Assembly (NCBI GenBank): GCA_020466095.1
Contig: CM035806.1
Location: forward strand, 93,799,554-93,863,553
DNA: 64,000 nucleotides
Reading direction: 5' to 3'
Source of the DNA: Chlorops oryzae
Lineage: Eukaryota > Arthropoda > Insecta > Diptera > Chloropidae
The notes beneath the pieces were generated by a model. The model saw nothing but the letters and a program-made list of their open reading frames with translations. It was not told the DNA's origin and did not search any database. A program made the position numbers and the translations under genes. Positions 1 to 12,049 of the stretch are shown piece after piece. Position 1 is the stretch's first letter; each line of letters opens with the position of its first letter.

Positions 1-2424
1 TACAGTCGTGGAGCTAGCGTTGCCCCATAGCTGTAGCCCGTACGTCCAAATCGGTTTGATAACACTTACGTATAAAAGCACCTTGTATTCAATGTTCAAA
101 AGAGAGCGTGAGTTAATTAACCAATGAAGCTTAGAGGCTTTTAATTTCATGAGAGTTCGTTTGGCTTCAACGTGTTTGCGCCAAGTAAGACGTTTGTCCA
201 AATGGAAACCTAAATAGTTTACATTTTCGGCCTGTGGTACTAAAATATTATTAATAGATACGGGTGGGCAGATTCCCCTTTTAAGTGTGAATGTGACGTG
301 CTTACATTTTTGCTCATTTACTTTTATACGCCAAAGAGCCAGCCATTTTTCAACTAATTTTAAATGCATTTGAAGGTTCCTAGCAGCTGAAATTGGGCAT
401 TTTTGCCGACTTATAATTGCTGTATCATCAGCAAAAGTAGATATTGTGGTGATACTGCTTAAGGGAAAGTCTGTGGTGTATAATAAGTATAGGAAGGGGC
501 CAAGAACACTTCCTTGGGGGACGCCTGCTTTTATTTCAATGTCTTGTGTTATATGATCCTTATATTTTACCCGAAATGATCTATTTTTTAAATAAGACGC
601 AAGTGTTTCATGTGTATTTGGAGGGAGGAGGCTCTTAATCTTGAGAATGAGGCCTTCGTGCCAAACTCTGTCGAAGGCTTGAGCCACATCAAGAAAAACT
701 GCGGAGCAATACTCTTTATATTCAAATGCTTTCCTTATTTCGTTTGTTACACGATTCACCTGCTCAATCGTTCCATGATTTTTTCGAAAACCAAATTGAT
801 GAGATGGAATAATATTGCTTCCATTAATGTAAGGAGTCAACTTGGAGAGCAATGCCTTTTCAAATAGCTTTGAGAGGCATGGAAGGAGGCTTATCGGTCG
901 ATAGGATGATACTATTGTAACGTCCTTGCCTGGCTTTGGAATCATAGTGATTAATGATCGTTTCCATGCAGCCGGAAAATGTGCATATTTAATTATTGAG
1001 TTGAAAAGCTTTGTGACAAAAATTATAGCAATAAACGGCATCTCTATAATCATTTTTTGAGTTATCTGATCATGACCTGGTGCCTTTTTCGGGGACAATT
1101 GGTGTTTAATGATTTCCTTTATTTCATTTGCGTGGAAGCGAATCGGAAAATTATGAGAATTTTGTTGTAGTGAAGGAGCTTCACCATGAATTGGGGGTGG
1201 ATTAGGTTGAAACACAAAGCTCAAGTGCTTTGCAAATGTAGCCGCTATTTCTTCATTACTGCGTGCCCAATTGCCATTGGAGTCTCTAATCGGAGATTCA
1301 CCCTGTATGGGTGTTTTTAAGGTTTTGTTCGCTTTCCATAACGACAATTTTCCTAACTTATGTGGTGAAAGATTAGAAACATAATTTTGACATTCCTGAT
1401 CTTTTTCTCTTTGCAGCGCTTTTCTCAGCTCTTCTGTGACTGCCTTTAATCTATGTTTGGCTTCTGGGGACCTATTTTGTTGCCATTCGCGCCTTTTCTT
1501 TCGCTTTTCTAGTACAAGTCTTTGTATTTCACTATTGGTGGTGAAATCTCTTTTTGTATTTTTATTATATGGTGGAGTTGAATTTTCTGCCGCTGACGTT
1601 AAAATAGAATTAAGTACGTTTACGGCATCTTCCACGTGATCTTTGCACTCTATTGTGTAGCTTGTGTGTATATGAGTGGCTATATATTTTTTAAATTTGA
1701 GCCAATTTGTTTTGGAAGACGTTAGTCCGAGGACTGGCTTGGAGTTAGTGGATGATTCCGAAAGTCGAAAATGCACAGGAGAATGATCTGAAGAAAGATC
1801 AAAGCTAGTCGTGGTTGAAACACTTGACCTATCTACTCCTTTGACAATGGCAAAGTCAATAAGATCTGAAATTTTTCTTTGGTCTGTGGGCCAGTAAGTT
1901 GGTTGGGAGGGTGACAAGAAATCGAGCCTACCACCACTATTAATTAAAGTGTTATATAGTTGTCTACCTTTTAGATTGATCAGCCGTGAGCCCCAGTGGG
2001 TATGTTTTGCATTATAGTCACCTGCAGCTAAAAATCTGTTGCCTAACGAACTAAATAGTTCTTTAAACTGCTGTTCACTTACAGGGTAGCGGGGTGGTGC
2101 ATAAATAGCTGACAGAGTTAGGTTGCTGCCGTTCGTTTGTAAGCAGATGGATGTTGCTTGCAAGTAGGTTTTAGAGTATGAATTTAAACAGAAATGTTTA
2201 ATTCTGCTGCGAATTAATATACTTGTACCACCATGAGCCTTACCATCAGGGTGATTAGTTTTATAGAAGTTGAACCCGGGAATATAAAAATTGTTTTTAT
2301 CTGTCAGGTGTGTCTCTGAAATGAGCATTACGTCAATTGATTTATCGGAGAGATAGTGCATTAATTCTAGTTTGTGCTGGCCTATACCGTTAGCATTCCA
2401 TGAACATATATTCAACATACTCAT
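1..2424 (-). CDS. Jockey ORF2: AP endonuclease and reverse transcriptase (C-terminus cut by window edge)
   Basis: I translated this frame by hand from the ATG at 2424 to base 1: 808 codons with no stop. The N-terminal part is an apurinic-type endonuclease (SETHLTD near residue 36, AAGDYNAKHTHWGS near 125, SSDHSPVHF near 200). The C-terminal part is a reverse transcriptase with palm motifs including KPGKD, QFGFRKNHGT, FLDVAQAFDRVWH, AGVPQGSVLGP and the catalytic FADDTA at about 434-417. ORF2 starts on the ATG that overlaps the ORF1 stop in an ATGA arrangement, typical of termination-reinitiation. Family members have ORF2 proteins of roughly 900 residues, so about 100 residues lie outside the window. 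The protein would nick target DNA and prime cDNA synthesis there. Whether the copy is active cannot be told from this partial sequence. Confidence 0.9.
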   Translation of the reverse strand, partial: MSMLNICSWNANGIGQHKLELMHYLSDKSIDVMLISETHLTDKNNFYIPGFNFYKTNHPDGKAHGGTSILIRSRIKHFCLNSYSKTYLQATSICLQTNGSNLTLSAIYAPPRYPVSEQQFKELFSSLGNRFLAAGDYNAKHTHWGSRLINLKGRQLYNTLINSGGRLDFLSPSQPTYWPTDQRKISDLIDFAIVKGVDRSSVSTTTSFDLSSDHSPVHFRLSESSTNSKPVLGLTSSKTNWLKFKKYIATHIHTSYTIECKDHVEDAVNVLNSILTSAAENSTPPYNKNTKRDFTTNSEIQRLVLEKRKKRREWQQNRSPEAKHRLKAVTEELRKALQREKDQECQNYVSNLSPHKLGKLSLWKANKTLKTPIQGESPIRDSNGNWARSNEEIAATFAKHLSFVFQPNPPPIHGEAPSLQQNSHNFPIRFHANEIKEIIKHQLSPKKAPGHDQITQKMIIEMPFIAIIFVTKLFNSIIKYAHFPAAWKRSLITMIPKPGKDVTIVSSYRPISLLPCLSKLFEKALLSKLTPYINGSNIIPSHQFGFRKNHGTIEQVNRVTNEIRKAFEYKEYCSAVFLDVAQAFDRVWHEGLILKIKSLLPPNTHETLASYLKNRSFRVKYKDHITQDIEIKAGVPQGSVLGPFLYLLYTTDFPLSSITTISTFADDTAIISRQKCPISAARNLQMHLKLVEKWLALWRIKVNEQKCKHVTFTLKRGICPPVSINNILVPQAENVNYLGFHLDKRLTWRKHVEAKRTLMKLKASKLHWLINSRSLLNIEYKVLLYVSVIKPIWTYGLQLWGNASSTTV

Positions 2425-3991
2425 TTTTGGGAGATAAGAATTTGGAGCATTTGGTTTTGCGTCCGCACTAACTCCTGTAGTGTAGTTTGCATTGATGCCA
2501 TAAATTGTGACATACATTGCGTCAAATTGAAAATCATATTTTCCAAACTGCTATTCAGTTGTTTTGGTACATTCTGTGCGTTATTTACACCAGATTTTAA
2601 AGCATCAGCGTAGGATAAGCTGGGATTGACGGACGGAATTGATTTGGCTTGCGTTTGAGCCGATGAACGAGTTAGAAATACTTGCTTTTGAGAATTACAG
2701 GCGGCTTCTTTCTGTAAAACCAAACGATTTTTAAGCTCCTTATAAATAGGGCAGCCCCTGTAATTAGCTGTGTGGTTTCCGCCACAATTACTACACTTTT
2801 TCAAAATAAGATCGTTGCTACTCTTGTTATTGCAGACGGAAGAGTGATGAAACTCTCCACATATGACGCATACTACGCGTAAGGTGCAGTATGTCTTTGT
2901 ATGACCATACTCTTGGCAATTTGTGCATTGCACAGGTCCGCTACGTTTAAGCGGTTCTTTTACTGAAATCCTACGGCTAAGAAGATACTGTAAACTATAT
3001 ACAGGGTGATTCTCATTTTTCCTTAATTTTACAGCATCAGGGCAGAGTTCAATTTTGAACATGGGCTGAGGGACTTTCTGTCTATTTATTATATTAATAA
3101 CATGCTTGACCTGGAAGCCCTTTTCTTCCAAGGCCTGCTTAATTTCAGATGGCTCTATATCTGATTCAAGGCCTTTTATTACAACAGAAATGCCTTTGCT
3201 GCTCTTTAGTTGGTAAGTATAAAAACTCTTTTTGCTGTCTTCTAAGTTTTTAGCGACAATTCGATAATTTCTTTCATTATAAATTTGGATTTTTGTCTCG
3301 TGAATATTCCCACGAGTTAATGGCACGATATGGAAGCTATCTTTGCCTATCAGGCGAGTGAGGCTGGCAACGAGGCTATTAGAGCTCCGCTCACGCAAAT
3401 AAATTGGAGGCGGTTTGAATTCTCTAGTAGGCTGATTTTCGGATGAATTATCATTCGATTTGTCAGCTAGTGGAGCAAAACGGTTACCCGATAACATATT
3501 AGTGGGGGTGGATATGACTTTCGTTTTATTTAGTTTAGCCCTATTAGCGTGTTTTCCAGTTGGACTTCTTTTACGTTTAATTATATTAACGTAGCGATGC
3601 ATGCCAATCAGCATCGCCTTCTGCTCGATTTGTTCTTTTGACTTATTGTTTGAGTTTAAAGATTCTTCGATAGCTGCGTTACCTGAGGTCGACGCGTTTG
3701 TTGTTGTTGTAGCGCTGGTAATGGGAGGTGCTGTAGGATCAGCTAGATATAAATTGCCTTTTTTTTTATTAATTTTGGAACTGTTTCGCCGGTGGAATTG
3801 GAACGTTGCCTCTGAAAATGGCTTTTCAACATAGAAAATTGGCTGTTAGCTGCGAACTGTTGAAAACTTTCGTTGTCGCGAAGGATTTGTTTGTTGGGTA
3901 GTTGTGAAACTTGATTTATAGCATCTTCTAAAGCTAAGAACCCATGGTTTGTGTCGACGCTATTTTTTGGAGGTGAACGAGATATTGGCAT
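2421..3991 (-). pseudogene. Jockey ORF1 (gag-like, zinc-knuckle RNA-binding protein) with one homopolymer frameshift
   Basis: The main open frame (3614-2421, 397 codons) carries an RRM-like region (about residues 135-215) followed by three zinc knuckles: C-x2-C-x4-H-x4-C at 230-243, C-x2-C-x3-H-x4-C at 249-261 and C-x2-C-x3-H-x6-C at 274-288, the jockey-clade nucleocapsid plan. The N-terminal part lies in another frame: an ATG at 3991 opens about 80 codons that run into the same A-rich run. The two frames meet at a run of nine A residues (3759-3767, minus strand). Downstream of it the main frame reads on without a stop into the 397-codon ORF. A one-base length change in this run would explain the break. 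It may be a mutation, a read or assembly error, or programmed slippage. The protein would package element RNA. Confidence 0.82.
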
Positions 3992-4231
3992 CACTTGATC
4001 CAGCTGACAGCTGAATCAGCTGCAGCAAACAGTTGTCTCTGTCTATAAAAGTGTTTTTGTAAACAAACAGGAATGAATGGATTTTGGAATATACTTAACT
4101 TTGAGGAAAATTTGATTTTAATTCCTCAACTCACTGCCCAAAAGCAGGGAATCGGCTGGACAACAATACTCAACCGTTCGCGAGGAAATACGACTTAACT
4201 AATAGTTTTCTGTCTAATCGGATGTCGGAAT

Positions 4232-4680
4232 TTAAAAGTTTACTGGAGCGCTTAAAACAACACAGCCGAACGCGACAACAGTGTTGCTTATATATCTCCG
4301 GGATACTTTTAGGTTGCTGATCAACTTTGGGGTGGCGTGAACTGCTGCCGATATGATGATATTATTAAGCTCTGTTACAGCATCTTCAATATAACTTTCG
4401 CTTCGAAGGATTGTGTTCTCATTCAAATAGGAGCTTATATATTTGTTAAACCAATCAGTTTTTTGAGCTATAATTCTACCAGGTTTTTCGGTGAACGTGG
4501 GAAAGTCTATCATTATTATTATAACAGGGGAATGCTTGGATGACATCGAAGCTGGGTTCAGCATTTACTTCGCTACGATCAAAGTTTTTGCTGACTGCAA
4601 AATCAATGAGGTCAAGTTTTTTTTTTTGCAAGTCGGAAGGCCACTTTCTATTTGATTTTTCTTTTCATCAGGCTGTCAGG
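4232..4680 (-). pseudogene. Older jockey ORF2 relic (end of endonuclease domain)
   Basis: The minus strand encodes a decayed match to the ORF2 at 1-2424: DLIDFAVSK, then after a frameshift SSKHSPV, then KTDWFNKYI and a VTELNNIIISAA stretch. These align in order with DLIDFAIVK, SSDHSPV, KTNWLKFKKYI and VNVLNSILTSAA of the young copy. At least one frameshift is needed near 4530-4550. Only about 150 codons survive and no RT is seen. It is a separate, more diverged copy of the same clade lying just upstream of the young one. Confidence 0.72.
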
Positions 4681-4740
4681 CTGAATTATCCGCACAGTTC
4701 GAAGTCAAGATTGAAGGTGATGATGTCACGGCAATAGAAG

Positions 4741-5163
4741 CTGCACACTGTCTAAATGACTTTTCTTTCATGAAATGCACATATGTACCGCGAAGAGTAC
4801 TGTTTTTTTCAACTGGATGTGTTGTTTTTTAAATGTATTTTTCTTTTAAAAATTCTGATGTTTGTCTAAAAAGAGCTACGAGCGTTATGTAAGTGTACCC
4901 GATTCGAAAAGGTTTATTTATTTAATTTATACGTAAACTTGTTTTCGTAATAGACTGAAATTTCTTTGTATGGAAAAAAATTGATATTTAGGCTTAAATG
5001 CATTTGAGCGTGCTCTAAACATCAATTTAAAAAATTAGAAATTGAGCCCAAATTTGTAGATTTACATTATCTGTCGTTTGAGAGTCGGCCGTCTTCGAAA
5101 TTCAACACTTCTTTCCACGTGTGAAACGCCCTAATGTACCTATGTGTGTATGTATATGAAGGA
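4741..5163. other. AT-rich stretch with no recognisable gene
   Basis: I see no coding frame of note, no terminal repeats and no RNA gene here. It separates the jockey relic from the CT microsatellite. Confidence 0.5.
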
Positions 5164-6925
<1,762 letters not shown>

Positions 6926-7520
6926 GGCGGGTCATAACTATAGGAAATTTAAATGAAACAACAAAAAGCTCATTAGTTTTAAACCGGTTTTGGTTTTTTT
7001 ATTATTTAATGCATGCTCCATTGAAATTTATGGCGTAGAAGATTCGGTCCGGCATTGAAAGGACCATTTTTTTTGAGCAATTCCCGATCAAAGTTCTCCC
7101 ACTCCCTAAAAATTGCAGCTTTGAGGTAGTATCATGTTGTTTGTTATTGGCATATACGCCTCTAGTTAGGATACCCCATATGTTCTTTATGGGATTTAGA
7201 TCTGGGGAACAGGCTGGCCAATCGAGGTGAGAAATATTTTCTTTGCGTAACTAAGCCATCGTTTCCTTACTCACGCGGATCGAAGCATTATCATGCTGAA
7301 AAGTCCACTTATTTTGTTCGTGTGCCCGTGAAAACGGAATTAAACTGCATTGGAGCACATTTATATAATCGGCACTTTTCATTTTGGATGAAACCACTTG
7401 CAGCTCCAGAGTGCCATCTATGCAAACACCCTAAACCATCACGGAACTACCACCAAAGTTTCTCTTCGAAAAATAATGGGGTTCCTTTCTAAGGTCTCCC
7501 CAATAATGATGATATTCATC
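6926..7520 (-). mobile_element. Tc1-family transposase relic (DD34E, catalytic E lost)
   Basis: The minus strand encodes the C-terminal half of a Tc1 transposase: FGGSSVMV, then QHDNASIRVSKETMA, a stop, DWPACSPDLNPIKNIWG and a C-terminal MPDRIFYAI block ending in a stop at 7006-7008. The second catalytic Asp is in QHDNA. Exactly 34 residues later, where Tc1 enzymes have the catalytic Glu (NPIENIWG), this copy has Lys. It also carries in-frame stops (after SVMV and after ETMA) and a further frame change, and the N-terminal DNA-binding half is missing. A GGGTCATAACTATAGG motif at about 6929 may be the residual terminus. The element is dead. Confidence 0.85.
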
Positions 7521-7604
7521 ATTCAAGAATTAAAAAAAAATGCTTCGAAAACTTTTTATTTGAAAATATAAAAAAAATATTTCGTTTCCTATTGTTATTT
7601 ATTA

Positions 7605-8475
7605 ACAGCTATTTTGTGTTTTTGTCGTATACTTTCTAATGTCAGCCTTGTGTTCTCTCTTTTTGCTTTGTCCAGTATTTTGACATTGTCAAAGTCTGCT
7701 GTGTGGTTTTTTTTCGGCTAAGTGTTTCGCTAAGGCTGTTGTACTTTTTTTGTTTTTGGCATCCGATTGGTGTTCGTTGATTCGCATCTCCAAAGTGCGT
7801 TTGGTTGTGCCGATGTAAATCGCATTGCATGTTTCTCCCGCGTTTCCCTTGCATTTTATTTCGTAAATTACGTTTTGTTGTTTACATAATTTGTCTTTTG
7901 TGTTCTTAATAGCGACGTGAGCGTCTTGTTGGATTTGTGCACGCAGATCAATTGTCTTTTTAATCACCTTTAGATAATCGTCATCTGTAATGTTGGTATG
8001 TATGGAATACCAAAAAAACGTATGGGGTTACCATCCGTTCGTTTAGGTTGGGTGATGTGTGTGTTCAGGTTCTTCTTGATAAGGTTCTCTATTAATTTTC
8101 TTGGGTAGGTTTTTTTTTTTAGAAAAATATTTCTCAATTCTTTGATGGTCTCAGTTGTGAAATTTTCGTCGCTTTTGTAAGTGCTGTTCTTATGAAGTTT
8201 CTGGTAGTGTTTCTTTTTTGTTTGTAAGGCTGTGTCGAGTTGAAATTCATGATTCTTCCCGATCCCGTGGGTATCATGTACCAACTGAATTTTATATTTT
8301 CTTTTAATCTGTGAATTGTTGCATTTAGATATGGATGTTGGTTATTGTGTTCTTCTCCACATGCGAATTTTAGTTTGTTGTGTTGTCTCTTGAGTGTTGT
8401 TAAAATAGTTGTCAATTTTATTCTTATTTAATATCGCAAAAAGGTCGTCTACATATATAACATAGCCATGACATA
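7605..8475 (-). pseudogene. Penelope-like element 1: RT C-terminal part and GIY-YIG endonuclease
   Basis: Contains the RT active site YVDDLFAILNK (about 8462-8430), the Penelope-typical FSWYMIPTGSGRIMNFNSTQ block, and a GIY-YIG domain in which AIYIGTTKRTLEMRINEH is followed by a conserved KHLAE region. The closing KILDKAKREHKADIRKY block is in another frame after a frameshift near 7690-7700, and a frame change near 8134-8284 separates the RT tail from the nuclease. The GIY-YIG domain would make the target nick. The lesions make this copy non-functional. Confidence 0.87.
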
Positions 8476-8477
8476 CT

Positions 8478-9272
8478 TTTGACGTCATCCTTTACCAATC
8501 TCTTATCATCTCAATAACGAGGGAGTTGAAATTGTTTTGGAATACCGAGATCTTGGAGTGATCATGGATCATAAGCTTAAATTCGCAAACCACGTGAATA
8601 CATCTGTTAATAAAGCTAAGTCAATTCTGGGGTTCATCAAACGTCGAGCAAAGGATTTTAATGATCCCTACGTAACAAAAATACTCTTAAATTCACTAGC
8701 TCGTCCATCGCTGGAATATGCCTCTCCTGTATGGAATCCACAATACTCAGTTTATTCCGATCAAATTGAGTCAGTCCAAAAACAATTTCTGCTGTTTGCA
8801 TTGAGAAGTCTTCCATGGCGCCCGTCGAGAATATTCCGTCCTTATGAATCTCGCCTTAAGATTATTAAACTACCATCTTTAAAAAGTCGTCGAACTGTTG
8901 CCAATGTAATGTTTTTACTTAAACTTTTATCTCCGAAAATAGATTCGGCTAATCTTCTGAGCCAAGTGTCTTTCAATGTTCCCAGTCGTCCCCAACGCTA
9001 CTTTGAGGCTATTAGATTACGCACCGCTACTTCCAAATATCTCGATCATGAACCTGGATGCATCTGTAGAGATAATAATAAACTATACCACTTAATTTGG
9101 CCTTCGATGTCTTTAGAAAGTACTAAGTAAAAACTAATTGTGTATTTAAACTCTGTGTGATTCCTATTTTGCAAAGTAATTTTAAATAATAATGAACTTA
9201 TCTTACCCAGCTGTTCAACAATAACTTTTGTAGTTGATTTGTGAACAAATAAATAAATAAAAAATAAAAACA
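8478..9272 (+). mobile_element. 5'-truncated non-LTR retrotransposon (RT C-terminal region) inserted in Penelope-like element 1
   Basis: A plus-strand frame from about 8484 to 9130 encodes the region after the RT palm of a jockey/CR1-like non-LTR element: YRDLGVIMDHKLKFANHV, then VWNPQYSVYSDQIESVQ and a conserved LPW. It ends 3' in AAATAAATAAATAAAAAATA at 9246-9272, a typical simple A-rich tail. The catalytic palm and everything 5' are missing, as expected for incomplete reverse transcription. It sits between the FGMPMG and YVDD motifs of the Penelope-like RT, on the opposite strand, and so post-dates it. I did not find a clean target-site duplication. Confidence 0.85.
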
Positions 9273-10299
9273 ATCATTGTGAATTTAATTCCGACTTGCT
9301 CTAGTTCCAGTATGGCGCTTTTTAAGAGGCCATAAAAAATATCCGCGATGGTTGGTGATAGGGGGTTCCCCATTGGCATTCCAAATATTAGCTTGTAGCA
9401 TTTGTTGTCATAGTGAAAAAATTTGTTGTCCTTTAAGCAAAATTCTAAAATCGTCAGAAAGGTTTTCTTCGTAATCGTTGTAACATATGTCTAGAAATTT
9501 CAAAACAGCTGTTAATTATTAATCTGATAGCTAGTGCTGTTGGAATATTCGTGAATAAGAAAACAGCGTCAAAGGAAACGAGTATGTCGTTCTCCTTAAG
9601 TTCAATTGTTCTATTTCTGTTTTTAGTTGATCGATGTTTTTTATGTTAAGGTTAGTGGAGACCAGGCTTTTAAGTATCGACCCAATATATTTAGCTAGAC
9701 TGTAGCTAACGTTGAACGATGAAGAGATTGGCCTAAGTCGCATGTCCGGTTTGTATGTTATGGGCAGGCCATATAGTCTGGGTGCATTAGAGGCAGAGTA
9801 ATTTTATTTTATTTTTATTATTGATGCTTATTGATGGAAAGATTTATATGTGTTTTTGTCTTCAAGTAGAATCTTAATTTTCTCAGCGTCTCCTCTTTAT
9901 ACATGATTACTGTTTTATTTCCTTTGTCCGCTGTTGTGATTATTATTTCGTCCTTATGTTTTTTAATTTGTTCTTGTGTTGTATTATAAATTTCTAGAAT
10001 GAATTTTTCTTTGGATGTTAGTTTCCATTTGCTTTTATAGTTCATTAGTTAATGTGCAAACCTTGACCTGGCCACCTCTTTTTCATTTTTATTTTCGATT
10101 GCTTGCATATATTGTTATATGTCTGCTATTAAATGTATGGGAGATATGTTCTCATTGTTTGTTGGAAGAGCGAACTTTTTTCCTAATGAGAGTAGCCACA
10201 TACATACTTGTCTCTGGGAAGTCGATGTTCGTTTTGCTTATAATCCAGTCTCCGATAGTTTTCTTTCTTAGAAATGCAAACCTTCTCATAACGACTTAA
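9273..10299 (-). pseudogene. Penelope-like element 1: N-terminal region and RT core
   Basis: Reading the minus strand from 10299: a degenerate N-terminal part with KFALPTNN and SPIHLIADI, then KWKLTSKEKF and ADKGNKTVIMYKEE (about 9980-9880), then after frameshifts RPISSSFNVSYSLAKYIGSILK (about 9730-9660) and LIFGMPMGNPLSPTIADI (about 9400-9340). The protein continues across the inserted element into YVDD at 8462. Several frame changes and stops make it a relic. Confidence 0.85.
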
Positions 10300-10351
10300 C
10301 TAAAATTGTGCTAAATATCATGTCGATTTCGGAAACGCATACGCTCTAATA

Positions 10352-10431
10352 TTTTATACCCAGCGTAAGACGGGTATACTAGTTTTGTGCGAATCTTGTA
10401 ACAGCCAGAACTAAGCTCCGTAGATATAGAC

Positions 10432-10479
<48 letters not shown>

Positions 10480-11026
10480 TTGATCAGGTTCAAAAACTGA
10501 ATCGATTTAGACATGTCCGTCTGTCTGTCTGTCCGTCCGTCCGTCTGTGGGTCCGTCCGTGGTCGGATCTCCGAAACGGCTGGACCAACCAAGTCGAAAT
10601 TTGACACAAAGGTATATCGGAATCCGAGTTTGATCCTAAGTAAAAATGGGAGACACCCGCCCACAAATGAATTTAATGTGTTGTCAGTAAAATGCTTGTA
10701 ACTTGCGAACCACTCAACTTATTTCACTGATATTTGGTGTACTGGTAAACTACAAAAAGGGAAATATCCTGGAAAAAATGGACTGCGTCTTCCTCGAGCT
10801 ACGCCCAAAAAAAAAAGTTTATCTTAAATTCCAAAGTAAAAGGCGTACAAGCTTAAAATTCGCAAAAATAGGTTGACCAAGGCGAATGAAAGGTGTAGGA
10901 AAAAATTTATGTGGCCCGCCCCTGCCACGCGCAAAAATGGATAGGCAAAACATAGTGCGCCAATAATGTCGGGACGCCGGATATTTCAAAGTCGGGCTTG
11001 ACCGACTTTAGCTTTCTTACTTGTTT
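10352..11026 (-). mobile_element. INE-1/DINE-1-like interspersed repeat, copy 1
   Basis: A non-coding repeat whose ends are ACAAGTAAGAAAGCTAAAG (at the 11026 side) and CGCTGGGTATAAAA (at the 10352 side). Inside it has TTGTAACAG, GATATAGACATG, a (TA)n tract and a TTAGACATGTCCGTCTGTC block. This architecture, including the CCGTCTGTC run and a hairpin-like GTCGG pair near one end, is that of INE-1/DINE-1 Helentron-associated repeats in flies. The family attribution is from memory. Related copies lie at 14822-15584, 42999-43635 and 47843-48480. Open frames across it are not genes. Confidence 0.75.
10434..10477. repeat. (TA)n microsatellite inside INE-1-like copy 1
   Basis: About 22 TA units, expanded relative to the equivalent ATATATA tract in the other copies in this window. 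Confidence 0.95.
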
Positions 11027-11834
11027 GGTTTTGTTTTCCCTTTCTCGGAAATTTTGCGGAACATTTGAAATAGCGTCCGGCTGTTGCGTTGACTTGAGAG
11101 TGAATGCGAACTGAAGGACATAAGTTTATTATGCTGTATAGATATAGATTTTATTATATAAAACTCCCAACGCAAAATTTTCTGTCAAAATTAAATACAT
11201 TACTCCAAAACGGTAGCACTACTATTCGTAGAAGGAAATTCTACAATTCTTGCCCTTTCAACGATATGATGATGATGAATTCCTGTCTTTCTACACGAAA
11301 AAAAAAGACTTAACCACTCTCTTCTTTTGTTCTTTATTAGTAGAAAATTATTGAAAATTATTTTTCTTATAAAATATTCTTATAACGAAGGTATATAACT
11401 TGCTTAAAAAATTTAAGTAAGGTCCAACGTGGATTATCGATTATAAAACTAGTTCCTCTGAATAGACTAAAATACCGCCAAATTTTTTAAGTCATCAAAC
11501 ATCATTCAAACAGACCGCTCCATCTCTTCGAGCAAAACTATATCATATGTAAAATTTTATACAGCCAAGTTTTTCCAATCATTTTGGCAACCCTAGTCAA
11601 GTGAAGAAGAAAAATTTAGTGCTCGAGCAATCAAAATTATATTAAAATTAAGTGAAATATAGAGGAAGTGAATTCATAGTAAAACTTAGGCAAACGCCCA
11701 AAGGGGAGTCAGCGATAAGGTTTCGTCCCAAATTTGGTGTCGCCTCATTTAATTTGTGGATTTTGCGGCGCTGTAAATAAAGATAAGTATCGTGACAAAC
11801 ATACATACTTACGTGCTTCGGTTTTACATCATAA
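11027..11834. other. Unassigned AT-rich sequence
   Basis: No coding region or terminal repeats recognised. There is a slightly GC-richer patch at about 11700-11790, which could be an LTR or UTR fragment of an element I do not recognise. Confidence 0.4.
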
Positions 11835-12049
11835 TCCAGTTACAGACAAACACTAGACAGAGACATCTGGTCTCTGCAGCTGTTTACAGCTGTCAGCTGT
11901 TCCAACAAAAGTGATGTCAATTGATAGATCACCTCCAGTGATTACTCTTGACACCAACCAAAAATAAGCTGGACTTACATACGGCGTAATAAGCCAAATT
12001 CCACAACTCCCCACTCGGAAACTTTTACGAGATGGTGACAACCTGGACC

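Larger units (their letters stand above)
1..4075 (-). mobile_element. Jockey-clade non-LTR retrotransposon, 3' end outside window
   Basis: A minus-strand non-LTR retrotransposon with the two-ORF plan of the jockey clade: ORF1 (gag-like) at 3991-2421 and ORF2 (endonuclease plus reverse transcriptase) from 2424 to the left edge. About 80 bp of leader lies upstream of ORF1. The leader region around 3992-4050 contains a CAGCTGTCAGCTG motif and an AGACAGAGACA motif that recur in the leader of the older relic at 11850-11925, which supports placing the 5' end near 4050-4080; the exact base is uncertain. Lack of decay in ORF2 suggests a young copy. The 3' UTR and tail lie outside the window, so no target-site duplication can be checked. 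Confidence 0.88.
7605..10299 (-). mobile_element. Penelope-like element 1 (RT plus GIY-YIG), interrupted
   Basis: A minus-strand Penelope-like retroelement read in order from 10299 to 7605: a KFALPTNNENISPIHLIADI block, a TADKGNKTVIMY block, a RPISSSFNVSYSLAKYIGSILK block, RT motif FGMPMGNPLSPTIADI, catalytic YVDDLFAI, the NKLKFACGEE and STQPYKQK region, and finally a GIY-YIG endonuclease. Frameshifts and stops separate several blocks. The element is split at 8478-9272 by an oppositely oriented non-LTR insertion. The order and motifs match the Penelope family, whose enzymes combine RT and GIY-YIG nuclease. Confidence 0.9.
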
